Assembly (NCBI RefSeq): GCF_033115175.1 | Contig: NC_084830.1 | Span: 44,399,409 to 44,463,408, forward strand | Direction: 5' to 3' | DNA length: 64,000 bases | Source of the DNA: Lepus europaeus | Taxonomy: Eukaryota; Chordata; Mammalia; Lagomorpha; Leporidae | In this document: in pieces, positions 12,795 through 25,817 of the stretch | Position numbering within the stretch: position 1 is the stretch's first letter | Layout of the letters: the number at the start of each line of letters is the position of its first letter | Made by a program: the position numbers and the translations under genes | Notes under the pieces: model-generated | Databases searched by the model: none | What the model saw: only the letters and a program-made list of their open reading frames with translations | Told to the model about the DNA's origin: nothing

Positions 12795-13090
12795 GGTTGG
12801 GCATTTAGCCTAGCAGTTGAAACACCATTTTAGATGCTTGCGTCCCAAATCATAGGACCTGGATTTGATACCTGGCTCTGGTTCCTGACTCAAGCTTCCT
12901 ACTAATGCAGACCCTGAGAGGCAGCAGTGATGGCCCAAATGATTGAGTTCCTGCTGCTCATACGGGAGACTCGGACTGAGTTCCTGGCTTTTGGCTTCAG
13001 CCTGGCTCAGCCCCAGTGTTTGTGGGCATATGAATGAATCAGTGAATGGGAGGGGTGTGTGTGTGTGGGTGTGAAATTTTTTAAAACTAT
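12795..13090 (+). mobile_element. CSINE, old diverged copy
   Basis: Contains CTTCCTACTAATGCAGACCC, GAGAGGCAGCAGTGATGGCC, TACGGGAGACTCGG and GGCTTCAGCCTGGCTCAGCC in C-repeat order, ending in a GTGTGTGTGG-rich tail. Confidence 0.82.
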
Positions 13091-16000
13091 AAGATTTTGC
13101 AAAATAGCTGTAATGTATTCAACATTTAGTCACTCTACAAGGTTAAAAACCTACAACTCAGAGTCAGTAACAATGTCTTGTCCTTATTTTCAAAGCAGGT
13201 GTTTGCCAGGGTTCTGTCAGCCTGGCAGAATGCCCTAGGAGGAAATAGTCCCTCTTTAATATTCATCATTAACAATTAGCAAAAAACAATTTCTGGTGAA
13301 GGGACAACTCTTGAAAAATTAGAAGATTCCTCTCAAAATCCGCAGGTGCCTCAGTGTGTAAGAGTCCTCGCCCCCTCCCTTTGGTGCCTGGCCCAGCACA
13401 GCTGGCTGTTCTGAGCATAGAAGTCCTGGGAGAGTGAGTGTGGTCTACTAAAAAGGCCTCGCAGTGGGTGTGGGTGGGGCAGTGAGCACAGCTGTGAAGA
13501 GTCGGAGCCATCCCTGTTTCCTAGCTAGGATGATCAGAAGAGATGGGTGGGATGGTGGCAGCAGGGCTAGGGTAGCATGGGGGAGTGGAAGACCATGTGC
13601 CCTGGTGGGAAGAACTCCAGCAGGAAACGGGTCATTCAAGTGGACATGCCCAGCTAACAACCGGCCAGAGGAATGAGGTCAACCCTGGGTGTCCCAAAAT
13701 GGGCAGTGTTGTGGTGCCCAGCTGTAGTATTTGAGTTGATTTGAAGATTTCTTTCCGTGAAGTATTTTTCAAAATTGCTTTATCCTTTCTGGCATTGCAT
13801 CTCTACTCTAAGTCTAGTAAGAACAAGGAAATTTCACTCACCATATTCTTGCTAAAGAAGACTCTGAGTAATTCTGGGATCTCTTGGTACCAGGTACTGG
13901 ACAAAGTCAGCACTACATCTGTTGGATCATTTATTTGGGGTTGGAAGTTAAACAGTATTTTATATGAATACAGAATAATCTCAAAATAATTATCCAGTGG
14001 ACAAGCTATTCTTTGTAGGTCAGTCAGTTGCTAACACCATCTTGTGGAAGGTTCCTCAGGATTACCCTGAATGTAACAGCCATGTAGCTATTTTAGTACT
14101 TTTTCCACAGGAGGTAAATCAACCGTGTGTCTTTCATTTGGTCAATAAGTAAGGGTGCATTTTTCCTTTTATCCTTATTAAAATGGGCTTTTAAAGACTA
14201 AGCTGAAATTTCATCCTGTAAAATGAAATGTAAAGATTGACTAGCAAAACTACTTCGTGTTCATGTATGTGATTCAAGCTAAAGCTCAAATTCTGATCCC
14301 CAAGTTTCCACTCATGACCACAGTCTCCTGGCTTCGCAGCAGCTGCAGAGTGAGCTGAGCTCCACTTGGTGAAGTGCTGCCACCGCAGTGTCTGCCTCCC
14401 CTTTCCTGACCACATTAATGCGGAGGCCTCTCAGAGAGCAGGTGTCTGGCTCAGGGCAAGTCCAAGCCAAAGTCTTGCTCCCTGTAGGAGAGGAAGTAGC
14501 TTGGCCAAACCCCAGCACTGAAAACTTGTGGGAACCTTAGAAAAGCACTCATTTTACAAGGTTATAGTAGAGGTAAAATCTCGATGCCATGTTCTCTATT
14601 AGATTGGTGATACCCAAAAACAGTTTTAAGGAATCTAATTTGGTGCCCTTCTCAGATCTCATACCCCTCAAATAGCCTTTGTGGATCATTCATTTACCAG
14701 GCATCTAAGAGTGAAAATTTTAGTTTATAATAAATGTCTACTCTAAGCTATTCTGTTTGTAAATAACACCAACATACTACATTTTCATCTTCATGTTCAG
14801 TGATCTGTACATGTTAGTTGCCAGTCCAAGATGATGACATAACCTGCAAACAGTATTGAAGTTTGAAAATTCACAGTAGAAAATTGATACTCTTCCCACA
14901 AGATACATTTTAGTTAGCAGTTAGCTAGTTTTATATTTCCTTAGTCTCATTTCCTCCCTCCTTTACCTTGGATTGATAGCATTTATGAACACATTTTAAA
15001 ATCAACAGTAGTGAAAGAACAAGGGCAAAAGGCTGTCAGTCTGATTCCATTGACAGTTGTTTTGCTCTTAAGTTTGCACAAGATTGATTGTTACTAAACT
15101 CGGCGTGGATTTTGTTTTTTCAACATTTTCCTAAGAACCCTTCTGTCCTTTTTTTTCTTTCTTCTCTCCTTTTCAGTACCTGAGTCTCTTCCTTGAGGTA
15201 CCTTTGTCTGTTATTAGCAGGAAACTAAAAATACTGATTTAGCCACAGACCATGCCAATCCAAAACTGAGAATCTTAAAATTGAGAATGCTAAAATGTTT
15301 CCCTTTTGGTCATTTTCATTTTTCTCAACATGGCAGGTACCAATGAAGAACTTTGATCCTGTATATCACTGTTGTTTAAGTTTTTGGTAAACACCTTTGC
15401 TACATTTTGAGCTCATGTTGTGTCATGAATAGCTGCCATTGTATCATACTCCTGTCTTCAAGGAGCTTCAGACTTAGAGGCTTCCAAATGAAAGTGTTAG
15501 GAAGCCTGTTTATTGCTTCACTATTAGAAAATTCTCCATTCAATCTGAATTTAATGATTTGTTGTTTTTAACTGACCTCTACTTTATTGTAATATTACTT
15601 GATCGATTTTTAAAAGTGAATTTTCACATCTTTATGATATGAAGATAATATAATTTAAATCGCCAAAATAAGTATTGTGATGCGACTTCAGCGTACATGG
15701 TCATACTCACTGAGATCAGTGAGAATTATGCCCGGTGTAATTCATTCAATGCATGTTTGCCCAAAGAACACAAAAGGGTGTACATTATCATTTCTAGGGA
15801 TTTAGTTTGACAGAAGCCATTTTTCTAAGAAAAGCATGAGTCCTTTATTATCAAAACAAATGTATATCAGTCATGCAGAATTAACATGTAATGGAGCATA
15901 GGGCCATCCTGTAGTAAAACTAATGAAAGGGCTGGGAAACACCCTGATTTTCCCAGATACTCTTTGCTATACTTCAGTTGCAATCACCTTCTGCATACAC

Positions 16001-16196
16001 AAACACACACACAAACACACACACATCCCTTTTAAAGAAGATTCTGAAATGTTGAAAAGGACTTTCTGTGGCTGCAGAGTTGGGAGGAGGGTCCACAACT
16101 GGAAACAGCAGGCAGTAGGTGCCCTAGAGAGCCACCAACAACTGAGGCCAAACCCCTCCCTTCAGAACCCCCACCACTTTTGACTCACTTGATAAT

Positions 16197-16548
16197 ATTT
16201 TTTTAAAGATTTATTTATTTGAAAGTCTAAGTTACACAGAGAGAAGAGAGGCAGAGAGAGCGAGTGAGCGAGAAAGAGAGAGAGAGAGCGGTCTTCCATC
16301 CGATGGTTCACTCCCCAATTGGCCGCAACGGCCGGAACTACACCAATCTGAAGCCAGGAGCCAGGCACTTCCTCCTGGTCTCCTGTGTGAGTGCAGGGGC
16401 CCAAGGATCTGGGCCATCTTCTACTGCTCTCCCAGGCCATAGCAGAGAGCTGGATTGGAAGTGGAGCAGCCAGGACTAGAACCAGCGTCCATATGAGATA
16501 CCGGCGCCTCAGGCAGAGGATTAACCTACTGTGCCATGGCACCGGCCC
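16197..16548 (-). mobile_element. CSINE, antisense, with target duplication
   Basis: Antisense tail AAAGATTTATTTATTTGAAA, then (GA)n, CCGATGGTTCACTCCCCAAT, AGCCAGGAGCCAGGCACTTC and the head complement TGTGCCATGGCACCGGCC. A perfect 13-base duplication CTCACTTGATAAT is at 16184-16196 and 16549-16561. Confidence 0.94.
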
Positions 16549-16555
16549 CTCACTT

Positions 16556-16670
16556 GATAATTTTAAGCATCTACTGTGTTACAGGCAGTGTTCTAGACAC
16601 TGGGGAAGTAGCAATTTACACAGCGAAGTCCCTAACCCAGTGGAATTTACAATCTAGTGGAAGGAAAGTG
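16556..16670. repeat. ancient mammalian repeat fragment
   Basis: AGCATCTACTGTGTTACAGG, CAGTGTTCTAGACACTGGGG and TTTACAATCTAGTGGAAGG match a widespread old mammalian repeat motif. Similar fragments occur at about 1916-2015 and 43975-44075. Family not named. Confidence 0.4.
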
Positions 16671-17311
16671 AGTTCCTCTCTCCTTACCTGGATTAAAATC
16701 AAGGGAGGAGGCTGCCAGAGAGCCACTCTTAAGAGAATGGCAGTGCCTGCAGGATTGGGAAGACTGGCATCTGGTACCCCAACCAGCTGCCGGCTGAGCT
16801 AGTTGAATGTGCAAACCCACTGAGGAGCCATGCGCTAAAGCAGAGTTCATGGAGCAAGCTCCTGGCAGTGTAGAGGGGATGCTAACACAAACTGATGTGT
16901 GATGTTGTAGGTGGATACGTCTGTAGGCAGAGCCAGGGCCTTCAGGATAACTAAGGACCATGATGTAGTGTGCTAGGAAGGAAGAGTTGCCAGTGATCCC
17001 TAGAAAGTGGGGAGGAATCTGTGCTCTGAAAGAGGAGGTGGGGAGTCGTGCTGCCCAAGTGGCTTTTGGGCCACAGCAGATAAGACCTCATCCAGGAAAT
17101 TGGTTGGGCTGCCCTACTCGAAGACGAGTGGATTCCAGAGTAAATTGTACCACACCAGCAGGAAGTGGGTATGTGTATATACACACTCCCATGCTGTGCA
17201 CCACCCCACACCAGTCGCTCAAACCAGAGCAGGAAAACATCCTCCACCTCTGAACCACTTCTGCATAAGATCAGGCCTCCTTCCCAGCTCCCAGCCTTGC
17301 AGGGAGTACAG

Positions 17312-17880
17312 CAGTGTCGGGGGATGGGGGGTGTCCCCGGGCTGGATGCATTCCAAGTTCTTGTCTCTGCATAAAAGAAGAATTCAGTGCAGAGGCATCG
17401 ATAAAGTGCAGGAATGGGGGAGTATTTATTTAAAGAGATTAAAAAGATAGTACACATTTAGAGGAGAATCAACTCACCGTTTGGTTGCGCCACTTATCAA
17501 GTAGAGGGTAGTACCTAATTGAATATACAAGGGGGAGGGGGTGAGGTTCAGTGTGTGTGATTGTCTCTGGAAGGTTTCATAGCATCCGCATATGGAGCTC
17601 AGCATACATGTGTCCATCATGGTGTCTTCTGCATGATGGAGGAGGCTCAGTGCATCATGGGAAACAGTGTGCTAAATTGGCACAGAAGGGGGTGGGACTG
17701 TGGCAAGGACACAGCTGGCAGCCTCTTCTTAGCTCCTTCGTTCACTTGCTAGCTCCCTGCCTGTCCCTTTTCACCAGTGCCAGAGGAGCTAGACCTTAAA
17801 TGGGGAGAAGTGGGGGCAAGCCCACACGATGGGAAGGGGCAAGATTTCTATTTAATTGCTGATATTTTTGTTGTAATTGG
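17312..17880 (-). mobile_element. endogenous retrovirus LTR, solo, antisense to STK3
   Basis: Read on the minus strand, the left part has LTR R-U5 layout: AAATAAATACTCCCCC (polyadenylation signal at 17425-17430), then GAATTCTTCTTTTATGCAGA, GACAAGAACTTGG and CCAGCCCGGGGACA near 17330. The U3-like part lies to the right; a TATA-like TGTATATTC is near 17525. No gag, pol or env coding sequence flanks it, so it appears to be a lone old LTR. Outer boundaries are approximate and I could not confirm a target duplication. Confidence 0.55.
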
Positions 17881-18087
17881 TCTGGACTTTTAGCAGCTAA
17901 AAGTGACCAAAAATGAGTGCAGTCTGCCCAGGATTCTTTAAGGGATATGTCAGGGAAATTTGGCATAACACAGCTGAAAAATTGTGATTAGAGAATAACT
18001 AAGCCAGTTTATATAATAGCTCCACGACGATTCACCTCCCCAGTGAGCTAGTTGCAGATATGTTTTAAGCACTGTTGTTTTCCAAAA

Positions 18088-18390
18088 TATTTATGTATTT
18101 AAGTTTTTATTTGAAAGACAGAGACAGAGCTCCCATCCGCTGTTCACTCCCCCAGATGCCCCCAACAGCCAGGGCTGGGCCAGGCAAAAACTAGGACCCC
18201 AGAATTCAATCTGAGCCACCCATGTGGGTCGCAGGGACCTAAGTATGCAAGCTGTGACCTGCCACCTCCCAGAATGCACATTATAGGAGTGCAGGATTGG
18301 GAGTGGACTCAGGACTTGAATCCAGGCACTCTGATGAGGCATGTGAGTGTCCCAAGCAGCATCTTAACCACTGTGCCAAACACCCACCCT
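18088..18390 (-). mobile_element. CSINE, old, antisense
   Basis: TTTTTATTTGAAAGACAGAG, CCAGGGCTGGGCCAGGC, GCATCTTAACCACTGTGCCA and CACCCACC at the head end, in antisense C-repeat order. Confidence 0.85.
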
Positions 18391-18546
18391 GAGCATGGTT
18401 TTTAAGATGTCTGTGGTCTTCCACAACAAAGATTTGACATAGACTTTTTATTAAAAGTGTGGAAAGAAAGGCAATCACTTCAATAGTAAAGCCCTCATTT
18501 ATGGCTTCATTATTGTTTTAAACAAAGTGTTCACTAGAATCACAGA

Positions 18547-18862
18547 AATAGGGGGCAAGGCTGGCTGAGCCACTGCTCGGGACACCTGCATCCCATATCA
18601 GAGTCCTGGCTCCACCTCTTCTGCTGCAGTTTCTTACTAATGTGCCTGTGAAGGGGAGCAGGTAATGGCCCAAGTACCTGAGCTCTTGCCATCCACATAG
18701 GAGACCTGGATGGAGTTCCTAGCCCCTGGCTTTGGCCTTGCCCAGCCCCAGCTTGTTGCACGTTTTTGAAGAGTGAACTAATGGATGGAAGATTAATCTC
18801 AATCTCTCTAGCTCTTGCTCGCTCTCGTCTCTCATCTCTCTTTTCTTTCAAAAAAATTACAG
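18547..18862 (+). mobile_element. CSINE, old, sense
   Basis: GGACACCTGCATCCCATATC, CTGCAGTTTCTTACTAATGT, GGAGACCTGGATGGAGTTCC and a TCTCTC...TTTCAAAAAAATTAC tail. A weak flanking match (ACAGAAATA / ACAGGAATA) may be a decayed target duplication. Confidence 0.85.
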
Positions 18863-19293
18863 GAATAAGACATCAAAGTTAATAAAACTTTTTAAGTTGC
18901 CCTTAACATATCTAGGAAGATTTAATTATGACTTGGTTTTGAATTACTGAGAGCTTGTTGTCCTGAACCTAGAATTTTAAAGCTGCTGACAAAATATTAG
19001 AGTTGTGCATGAAACAAGTATTTCCTGATATTTTAGCAAAACTACTTACTAGAAACTGAAAAGTCTAAAAAGGACGGATGGTCAGCTGTCACCGAGGACT
19101 GCAACTAGTTTCATCATTCCTTCTTGAAACAGGTGACCACGATTTGTCTAGGACAGGATAGTTGCAGTGACATGCACCAGTTTGTAGCTTATCTGCTAGA
19201 TCCAAGCCAAACACAGCACCAAGACAGCTACGGGATGCTCTGAACAGATACAAGGTCCGACTCTTATGACTTTCATTGATAAAATTATGGGAT

Positions 19294-19317
19294 CACACAC
19301 ACACACACACACACACC
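19294..19317. repeat. (CA)n microsatellite
   Basis: Twenty-four-base perfect CA run followed by CCCCGCCC. Confidence 0.97.
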
Positions 19318-19664
19318 CCGCCCTCTGCCAAAGGCTAAGTAGGAATGTGTTTATTTTGCTGGAGAACTGTTTAAATAGAAAAATGCCTGATAATCATGCA
19401 TGCACTTAATTTCACAAAAAACAGTTATGGCTAAAAATACAATATTGTAAGTAAAATGCTTCACCAAGTACAATCTGGGAGAAAAGTTCGGAGTTTTTTT
19501 TTTTTTAAGTGATGTTTCCCTGTTTACTCGATAGATGATCTTCTAACAGCTATTTCAAATGATAATTGGATTTTGAGTTGCTTTTGTAGTTTCAGGAGAT
19601 CTAAGAAACAGCTCTCAGTAGGCTGCATTCCAAGTTTATGTAAGTGGGTCTGGGCTTGTCCTCG

Positions 19665-19850
19665 AGGGCCAGCCTGAGCACTTCTAGCCGTGTGGCCCGG
19701 AGCAGGTCACAGGGTACCACTGAGTCTCCTCACCTGTAGCATGGAGTGATAATATTTACCCATAAGGTGATTGCTGGGATTAAATCACACAGGACCTAGA
19801 ATAGTACTCAGCATGTTGTAAATGACCCATAGGTAGCATTTTCCCTTTTT
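19665..19850 (+). repeat. MIR SINE relic
   Basis: Characteristic MIR order: CTAGCCGTGTGGCCCGGAGC, AGGTCACAG, GAGTCTCCTCACCTGTAGCA, GGGATTAAATCACACAGGAC and AGTACTCAGCATGTTGTAAA. Confidence 0.72.
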
Positions 19851-22440
19851 CTGTCACTGATACCCACGGGAAACAGTTTTCTCCCTTTTCCTTGGGTGTG
19901 AAAATTTACATGTCTTAAGTTTTTTCTAGATGCCCTGAGGTTAAATAGCCAGGATAGTGCTTCCTGGCATTTTCCACTTAGAATCCCAAAATATTTACAG
20001 TCTCTCTGCCAGCCAAAGACCTGAGCTGCTCAACTCAGCTCAGTGTAAATGGTATATGTTTGGGAAAGGGGTGTTTGCAAGCAAACTCAATGTTAGTGCA
20101 ACTTTTAAGATCATATTTGAGAAGGGACCTCACCGAGGAGTTCAGCTTTGGTTCTGTGTGTGTCAAGGGCTTGAAATGATCACTGTCTTCATTATTTTTG
20201 TAAAGGCGTGTTTTAAATGGAAGGTTTTTTTAAACAGGCTTCATCATCATTTGGATTGACTTGAAAGCCCTTTACTGTATTCTTCTCAGGGTCATAAATT
20301 AAATCAAGAAAATGCCTTCATATATTACTGTTTTATGCATATTGTTAAGTACAACCTGTTGTCCCTGTTTTTCTGCCTTATTTGCTGGTAGCTCCCTAGC
20401 CTGTTGATACACACCTGCTCAAGTGGACTCCACTGCATTTTTGCTAGTATTCTGGTGTGTTGTTAGTAACATGAAGGTGACAGCCTTTGTGAACAGCGTT
20501 CCCTAAAACCAAACCAGATTTTGATCAACAGAGGGAACATTTCAGCTTTCAAATGGAATATTAAGGGGAAAAGGAGTGTGTAGCTCCAGGCCACAAAACA
20601 GTCTGAGGCCTGTGCTGGTGACTCTTGCAAAATGCTATAGGCGATTCAGCATCAGAATTGCCATAGAAAATTATCGTTGTTAGCCATTCTGTTGATCGTT
20701 CATCTTGTTAGAATTGCTAGCAGATGGGAAAATAGATGAGTCAGGATACAGTATTAGCAAGCCATATTTTTTTAATCATGGGCCACTAATAAGGTCTGTA
20801 GCATCTGTGAGATTGATTTAAACAGTTGCTTAGAAGCATTTGTTTTCCCAGTAAACACGGCAACCCTTGTACAGAATTGTCTTGATTGGCTATTTGACTA
20901 AATGTGTTAACACTGACGTGTAAGACCATTTGCTTCGTTGTGGTGGTTCTTCTTAATTTTGAAATTGACAGACTGATTATTCCAGCAGCTCATAAATTCA
21001 TTAAGTCTTGAAACATAATATTTATAACATTTCGTAATTCTGTTTCTACTATTTTTTTAGATTAAGACTTGAAAAAATTACTAATATAATTGGCTGTTTT
21101 TGACAAAACATAAAATAATATAAAAATCCAAATGTGTCCCCTAGAGATCTTTAGATAAAATCAATTTAGAAAGTAATTCCATCTTGTCACTTGAATGTGA
21201 TATTTTAGGTTTTTATAGTAGACTTTTAAAGTTCTAATTTTACTGACAGCTCTTCCTGTTCGGTAATAAGCAGCCTTTCAAATACTTCACATGGAATTCA
21301 GAAATAATTCTAATTATTAAAAACGTGAACTGTCAAAATCACCAGTGAGTTGGTTTACTCTTGTCTTCTCACATCACTGGGGTATTTGCACTACTGTTTA
21401 AGGCAAGAGCTCGTGAGGTACTAATTTGCACATCTTTAACTTGGACTTTCTTTTTCTTTAAGAGACACTAAAAAATGTGAAATCTTTGAGAACTGACCTA
21501 TAATCTTACCTCCTGGATGAAATGTTGTAATGAGAGCCATCACTAACAACAAGTTACTTGTTCAAGCTATCACTCATGTTCCAAACTATAACAGATTTTG
21601 GACAAAATGTTGACTTATATTGAAAAGTAGTTTAGACTTTCTCATAATAACTCAAGAGCAAGTGTCCATCCATCCTTCCAGCTATTGGTAAGAGGTTTAG
21701 GGTTTTTCTTTGAAGTCTTTAGTTTGCTTTAAACACTCTTTCTATAAGAGCTGGGAGATCCTCGCCTGCCTACTGACCTGCAGCACAAGGAAGATGACAG
21801 TTCTTTCTTTCTCTGAGCTTCCGCTGTTCACTCTGCTGCACGAGACTGTTCTATGAGAGTCTCCTATGCAGGGCTTTCCCTTTCGGCTCAGAGTGAGAAC
21901 CCTGGGAGTTTCTCAGCAGCACATCCCACGGGTGGCGACTGCACATTCTGAGCTCTCTGACAGTGCCGGATTAAGAATGTCAAACTTGGTCACTTTGGAC
22001 TTCTATCTAGTAATTTCTGCTGCTTGGAAACATGACCAAGCTTCCAGTGAAATTTCATATTAGACAATTACTTAGCTGGAACTTGCAGAATTAAAAATTA
22101 TGTTTGTCCTCTGATAGAAAGCAGCATGTTTCCACTCCCTTCTGCCCTCTTTCTCGTCTCACTTCCACGTTAAAACTACCCAAGAAAATCTGTTAGGCTT
22201 TTTTTGAAACAAGCACAAAACTTGTCTTTTTAAATCACTGTGACCTAGTGAGTCAGAACTGGATACTCTGAGACTACTGGGAGTCTGCCCTTCTCAAAGA
22301 TTATACAAATCAAACTGAATTGTAGGTCTTGTTTTCCTTCTGAACCAGACAGCAGCAGAAGGGTCATGCACCTGAGCTAGCTGCCTGCTTTTATTACACT
22401 TTTTGCTGTCTCATGAGTTTGGTTGCACTGATGGTCCAGT

Positions 22441-22457
22441 ACACACACACACACACA
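22441..22457. repeat. (CA)n microsatellite, short
   Basis: Seventeen-base AC run. Confidence 0.95.
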
Positions 22458-23287
22458 GCAGGGACTTGAAAGGGTATATTTGATATTTTCTTCCATGAAT
22501 TTGTATACAATATAGTAATTAACAGGTTATGATAGAAATGAAAGCATAGACCCAGAGGACAGACCATGTCTCTGCCCTGACCTTGAGCAAACAAGCTCTT
22601 GTTTCTTCACCTCAAGAAAGGAACAGATGATCTCTCAGGTTCTCTTTTGCACCATGATGCTATGAGTCTAACTCATAACCTGACTTTGTAATTCAGGATT
22701 CTGTTAAACAAACGACTTAGTCATAAGCAATGACTTACAATAATCCCGGATCTCAGAATTTGATTATCTCAGGCCCATACAATTGAATTTAAACTGATCT
22801 CAGTTTAAACCCTAAAATGGGAATCGATTTTATTCTCTGCCCTCATTAATATGTCATGCCCCCTGGTATTTGTCATTTCAAATGTTCAGGAAAAGCAAGA
22901 TTTCCTGTAAACAGGAAAAAAGAAAAAAGCTTGAAGTAATGAAACAATGTAATGCAGAAACTTGTCTCTTTTTTTTGGACTCTGGAGAGATCGCGGCCCC
23001 TGCCACTGCCACCTTTGTATTCCAGCCGGTCCTACGTCGGTGACGGTCTCCATTCCCTCAGTTGCGTGTTCTCCATACGTGTAAAGATGGTCCTACTGCT
23101 GTATTTCTCCAGTGTTAATGCTTGAAGGGCTAAGAACCATGTTGTGGAGGTTCTGTTTTATTATTAAATTCAAAATGAAATTGTACTAAATAGAATTAAC
23201 CTAAAATATATTTAAAAACACTTCCACAATGACTTATTCATCTTTGCACGTTTGCTCACATCCCATAAAACACACAAAATATGCCTC

Positions 23288-23575
23288 ATATTTTATTATT
23301 TATTTGAAAAGCAGAGAGACAAAGACAGAGATCTTCCATATCCTGGTTCACTCCCTGAATGCCCACAGCAGTCAGGACTGGACCAGGCCAGAGCCAGGAG
23401 CCCAGCACTCAGTCTGGATCTCCCACGTAGTGGTTGTGATCCAAGTACTCAAGCCATCTGCTGTCTTTTAGGGTACACATTAGCAGAAGCTAGATGGGAA
23501 GCAGGGTAGCCTAGACTTGAACCAGGCATTCCAGTATGGGGTGTGGGCACCCCAAGGCCAAATGCCTACCCCTGT
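23288..23575 (-). mobile_element. CSINE, old, antisense
   Basis: TTTTATTATTTATTTGAAAA, AGATCTTCCATATCCTGGTT, CCAGGCCAGAGCCAGGAGCC and the head-end AATGCCTACCCC in antisense C-repeat order. Confidence 0.85.
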
Positions 23576-23635
23576 TTACTTAACAGGATACCCATTATGT
23601 GATGTGTGAATTACATCTCAGTAGCAAGAAGCCTA

Positions 23636-23715
23636 ATCCAAAGTGGAGTCAAGACTCAAACCTAAGCACCCAGTATGGAATGTCTTACCCACTGTGCCAG
23701 ACGCCTGCCCCGGGG
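23636..23715 (-). mobile_element. CSINE head fragment, antisense
   Basis: AAAGTGGAGTCAAGACTCAA, CACCCAGTATGGAATGTCTT and CCCACTGTGCCAGACGCCTG are the antisense 5' part of a second C-repeat. It lies 60 bases from the preceding copy; its body is missing. Confidence 0.65.
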
Positions 23716-24979
23716 CTGCATATTTTTAATTCTTGTTTTTGCTGACTTAATAGATGCTGCACTCTGACAAATGTAGATCAAAATATTACTCTAACTCTGG
23801 TTCAGTTCTGCATTTAATTTGGAATGCGTAAACTGGCACATAGCTACAGTAACACAGCTTTTTTTTATGTATTGTAGAAAGATTTCTCATCAGTAACATT
23901 TCTTTCCTATATTAAAAACATATAAATTAAAATCTTTTACCACAAGTTCTGCTGATTCATAAACATAAGAATTCCTTTTCCAGTTTTTGAGAAACCTGAT
24001 TTTGATGAAGGAAAACTTGTCACAATAATATTAAGTCAAGAAATTCAACTTTTCCTCCTATTATTGTCCTAAGAACCCACAAAACTGTTTCAATTTGAAT
24101 TAACATTTTAGAAGGGTGATAGTAGACTGTATACTATTTCAGGGCCATTTTTATCATTATAAATCTCTATAAAATTCTGCCTGCCTTGTGAATCTTTTTA
24201 CTACTAAAGTGTTGAGCAGAACTGTTTTCCTGGAGACTCAAAGGGCCACTTCTGCCATGTTCCCTCCCAGAGGCATTTTTGATGCCTGTGGGAAGCTTGA
24301 TAATTACAGAAATACTGAGGACTAAATATGTATTTTGGGGGCTTAATCAGAAATCAAAACCTAGCCAGCAATTTATATCTATAAATCATACCCATCATAT
24401 GAAAAGTAAACAATTCTGCTAGGTAAGCTCATGTGCATGTGTGTGTGTGTCTATACCACACCAAAATCTAAAATCATTTAGAAACCCACAAATGTTACTA
24501 TTCTGTTAACAAAATAAGCAGAGCCTCTGGCCACAAATGCAAAGGTGTGGGAATGGTTTTCTTTTGGACACCATGAGCAGACTGTAAGATCAGAGAAGCC
24601 CTTCTTTCCCCAGCTAACTCTCTCCTCATCCAGGACCATGTGCAGCCCTCGCGCTGAGCATCCCCTAAGTCTGCATCACCTGGCCTCCAAAACCAGAAAT
24701 TAGAATCCGTACCTGATGTTTCTACACTGATCTTAAACTCACCAGGATTGAAATCAATCTCATGCACTATCCTGTGTTATTAATAGTATCAATTGCTTCT
24801 CCCTTACCCAGGCTTGAAGGCAGAATCATCCTTAACGCTGATCCTTTATACCCAGTCAGTCCGCAAAGAAGGACCCCCGTGCCTCTTTCACATCTCTCTT
24901 GTCTCCTCACTGGGCAGCCGGGGTAACCTGCTCCATTCCCCCCCATGGCTGCCCATTTTCCACACCTGTTACTGAAGAG

Positions 24980-25310
24980 ATTTTCTAAAGCTCAGATATG
25001 ATCTCATCACCACACACACTCAGAATTATCTGGCATTTCTTTCTCGACTTGGAAATTTTACAGCAGTATGTGAGATCCTTAGCAGTGTGGCCTTGCCCCC
25101 TCCTTCTGGCTTTATCTTCTGTCCTTTTTCCCTGTGGATTCTTCTCAAACCCCAGTCAACTGCTAGATGTCTCCAAAGATGCCAGGCATTTGGGTGTCTT
25201 GTATGTCTCCCTGCAGCCTCTTCCTGCTCTCCCATCCTATTTCCTGTTTTCTCAACTCACTCATCCTTCAGTGAGTTAGCGGTGCGTGGCCCTGTCCTGC
25301 CGCAGGACCT
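24980..25310 (+). repeat. L2 LINE 3' relic
   Basis: Order of diverged L2 words: AGATATGATCTCATCACCAC, GAGATCCTTAGCAGTGTGGC, CTTGCCCCCTCC and CAACTCACTCATCCTTCAG. No intact reading frame. Confidence 0.55.
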
Positions 25311-25394
25311 TGTGGGAGGTAGAATGTTTCATTGATTCGTCCCTTTACCTACTGTGTTTGGTCTATAGAAAATTTCAATAAATATCTTTATTGA

Positions 25395-25747
25395 TTTTTT
25401 AAAATTTTTATTTTATTTATTTGAAAGACAGTGGCAGAGGGAGTGAAGGAGAAGGAGAGAGAGGGAGAGAAAGAGGAAAAGAGAGAGATCTTCCATTTAC
25501 TGGTTCACCTCCCAAATGGCTGCAACAACTAGGGCAGGGCCAGGCTGAAGCCAGGAGCTCAGAACTCCATGTGGGTCTCCCACGTGGGTGCAGAGGCCTA
25601 AGCACTTGGGCCATCTTCCACTGCCTTCCTGGGTGCATTAGCAGGGAGCTGGATCAGAAGTGGGACACCCAGGACCAACGGGCACTCCGATACAGGATGC
25701 AGGAGTCCCAAGCAGCACCTTAACCCACTGTGCCACAATGCAGGCCC
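25395..25747 (-). mobile_element. CSINE, antisense
   Basis: TTTATTTATTTGAAAGACAG, a (GA)n-rich block, CCATTTACTGGTTCACCTCC, GGCCAGGCTGAAGCCAGGAG and ACCCACTGTGCCACAATGCA. Possible decayed target duplication: AATAAATATCTTT on the left, AATAAACACTTT on the right. Confidence 0.9.
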
Positions 25748-25817
25748 CAATAAACACTTTAATAAATGATTCTCCTGGTTTTCTCCAACAGCCCACTGAA
25801 GACAGAGGTATATACAA

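Noticed and set aside
22970..23120. Slightly CpG-rich stretch resembling a 5' UTR or processed pseudogene
   Set aside because: No reading frame of known similarity, no poly-A tail and no flanking duplication seen, so it is not supportable as a retrocopy.
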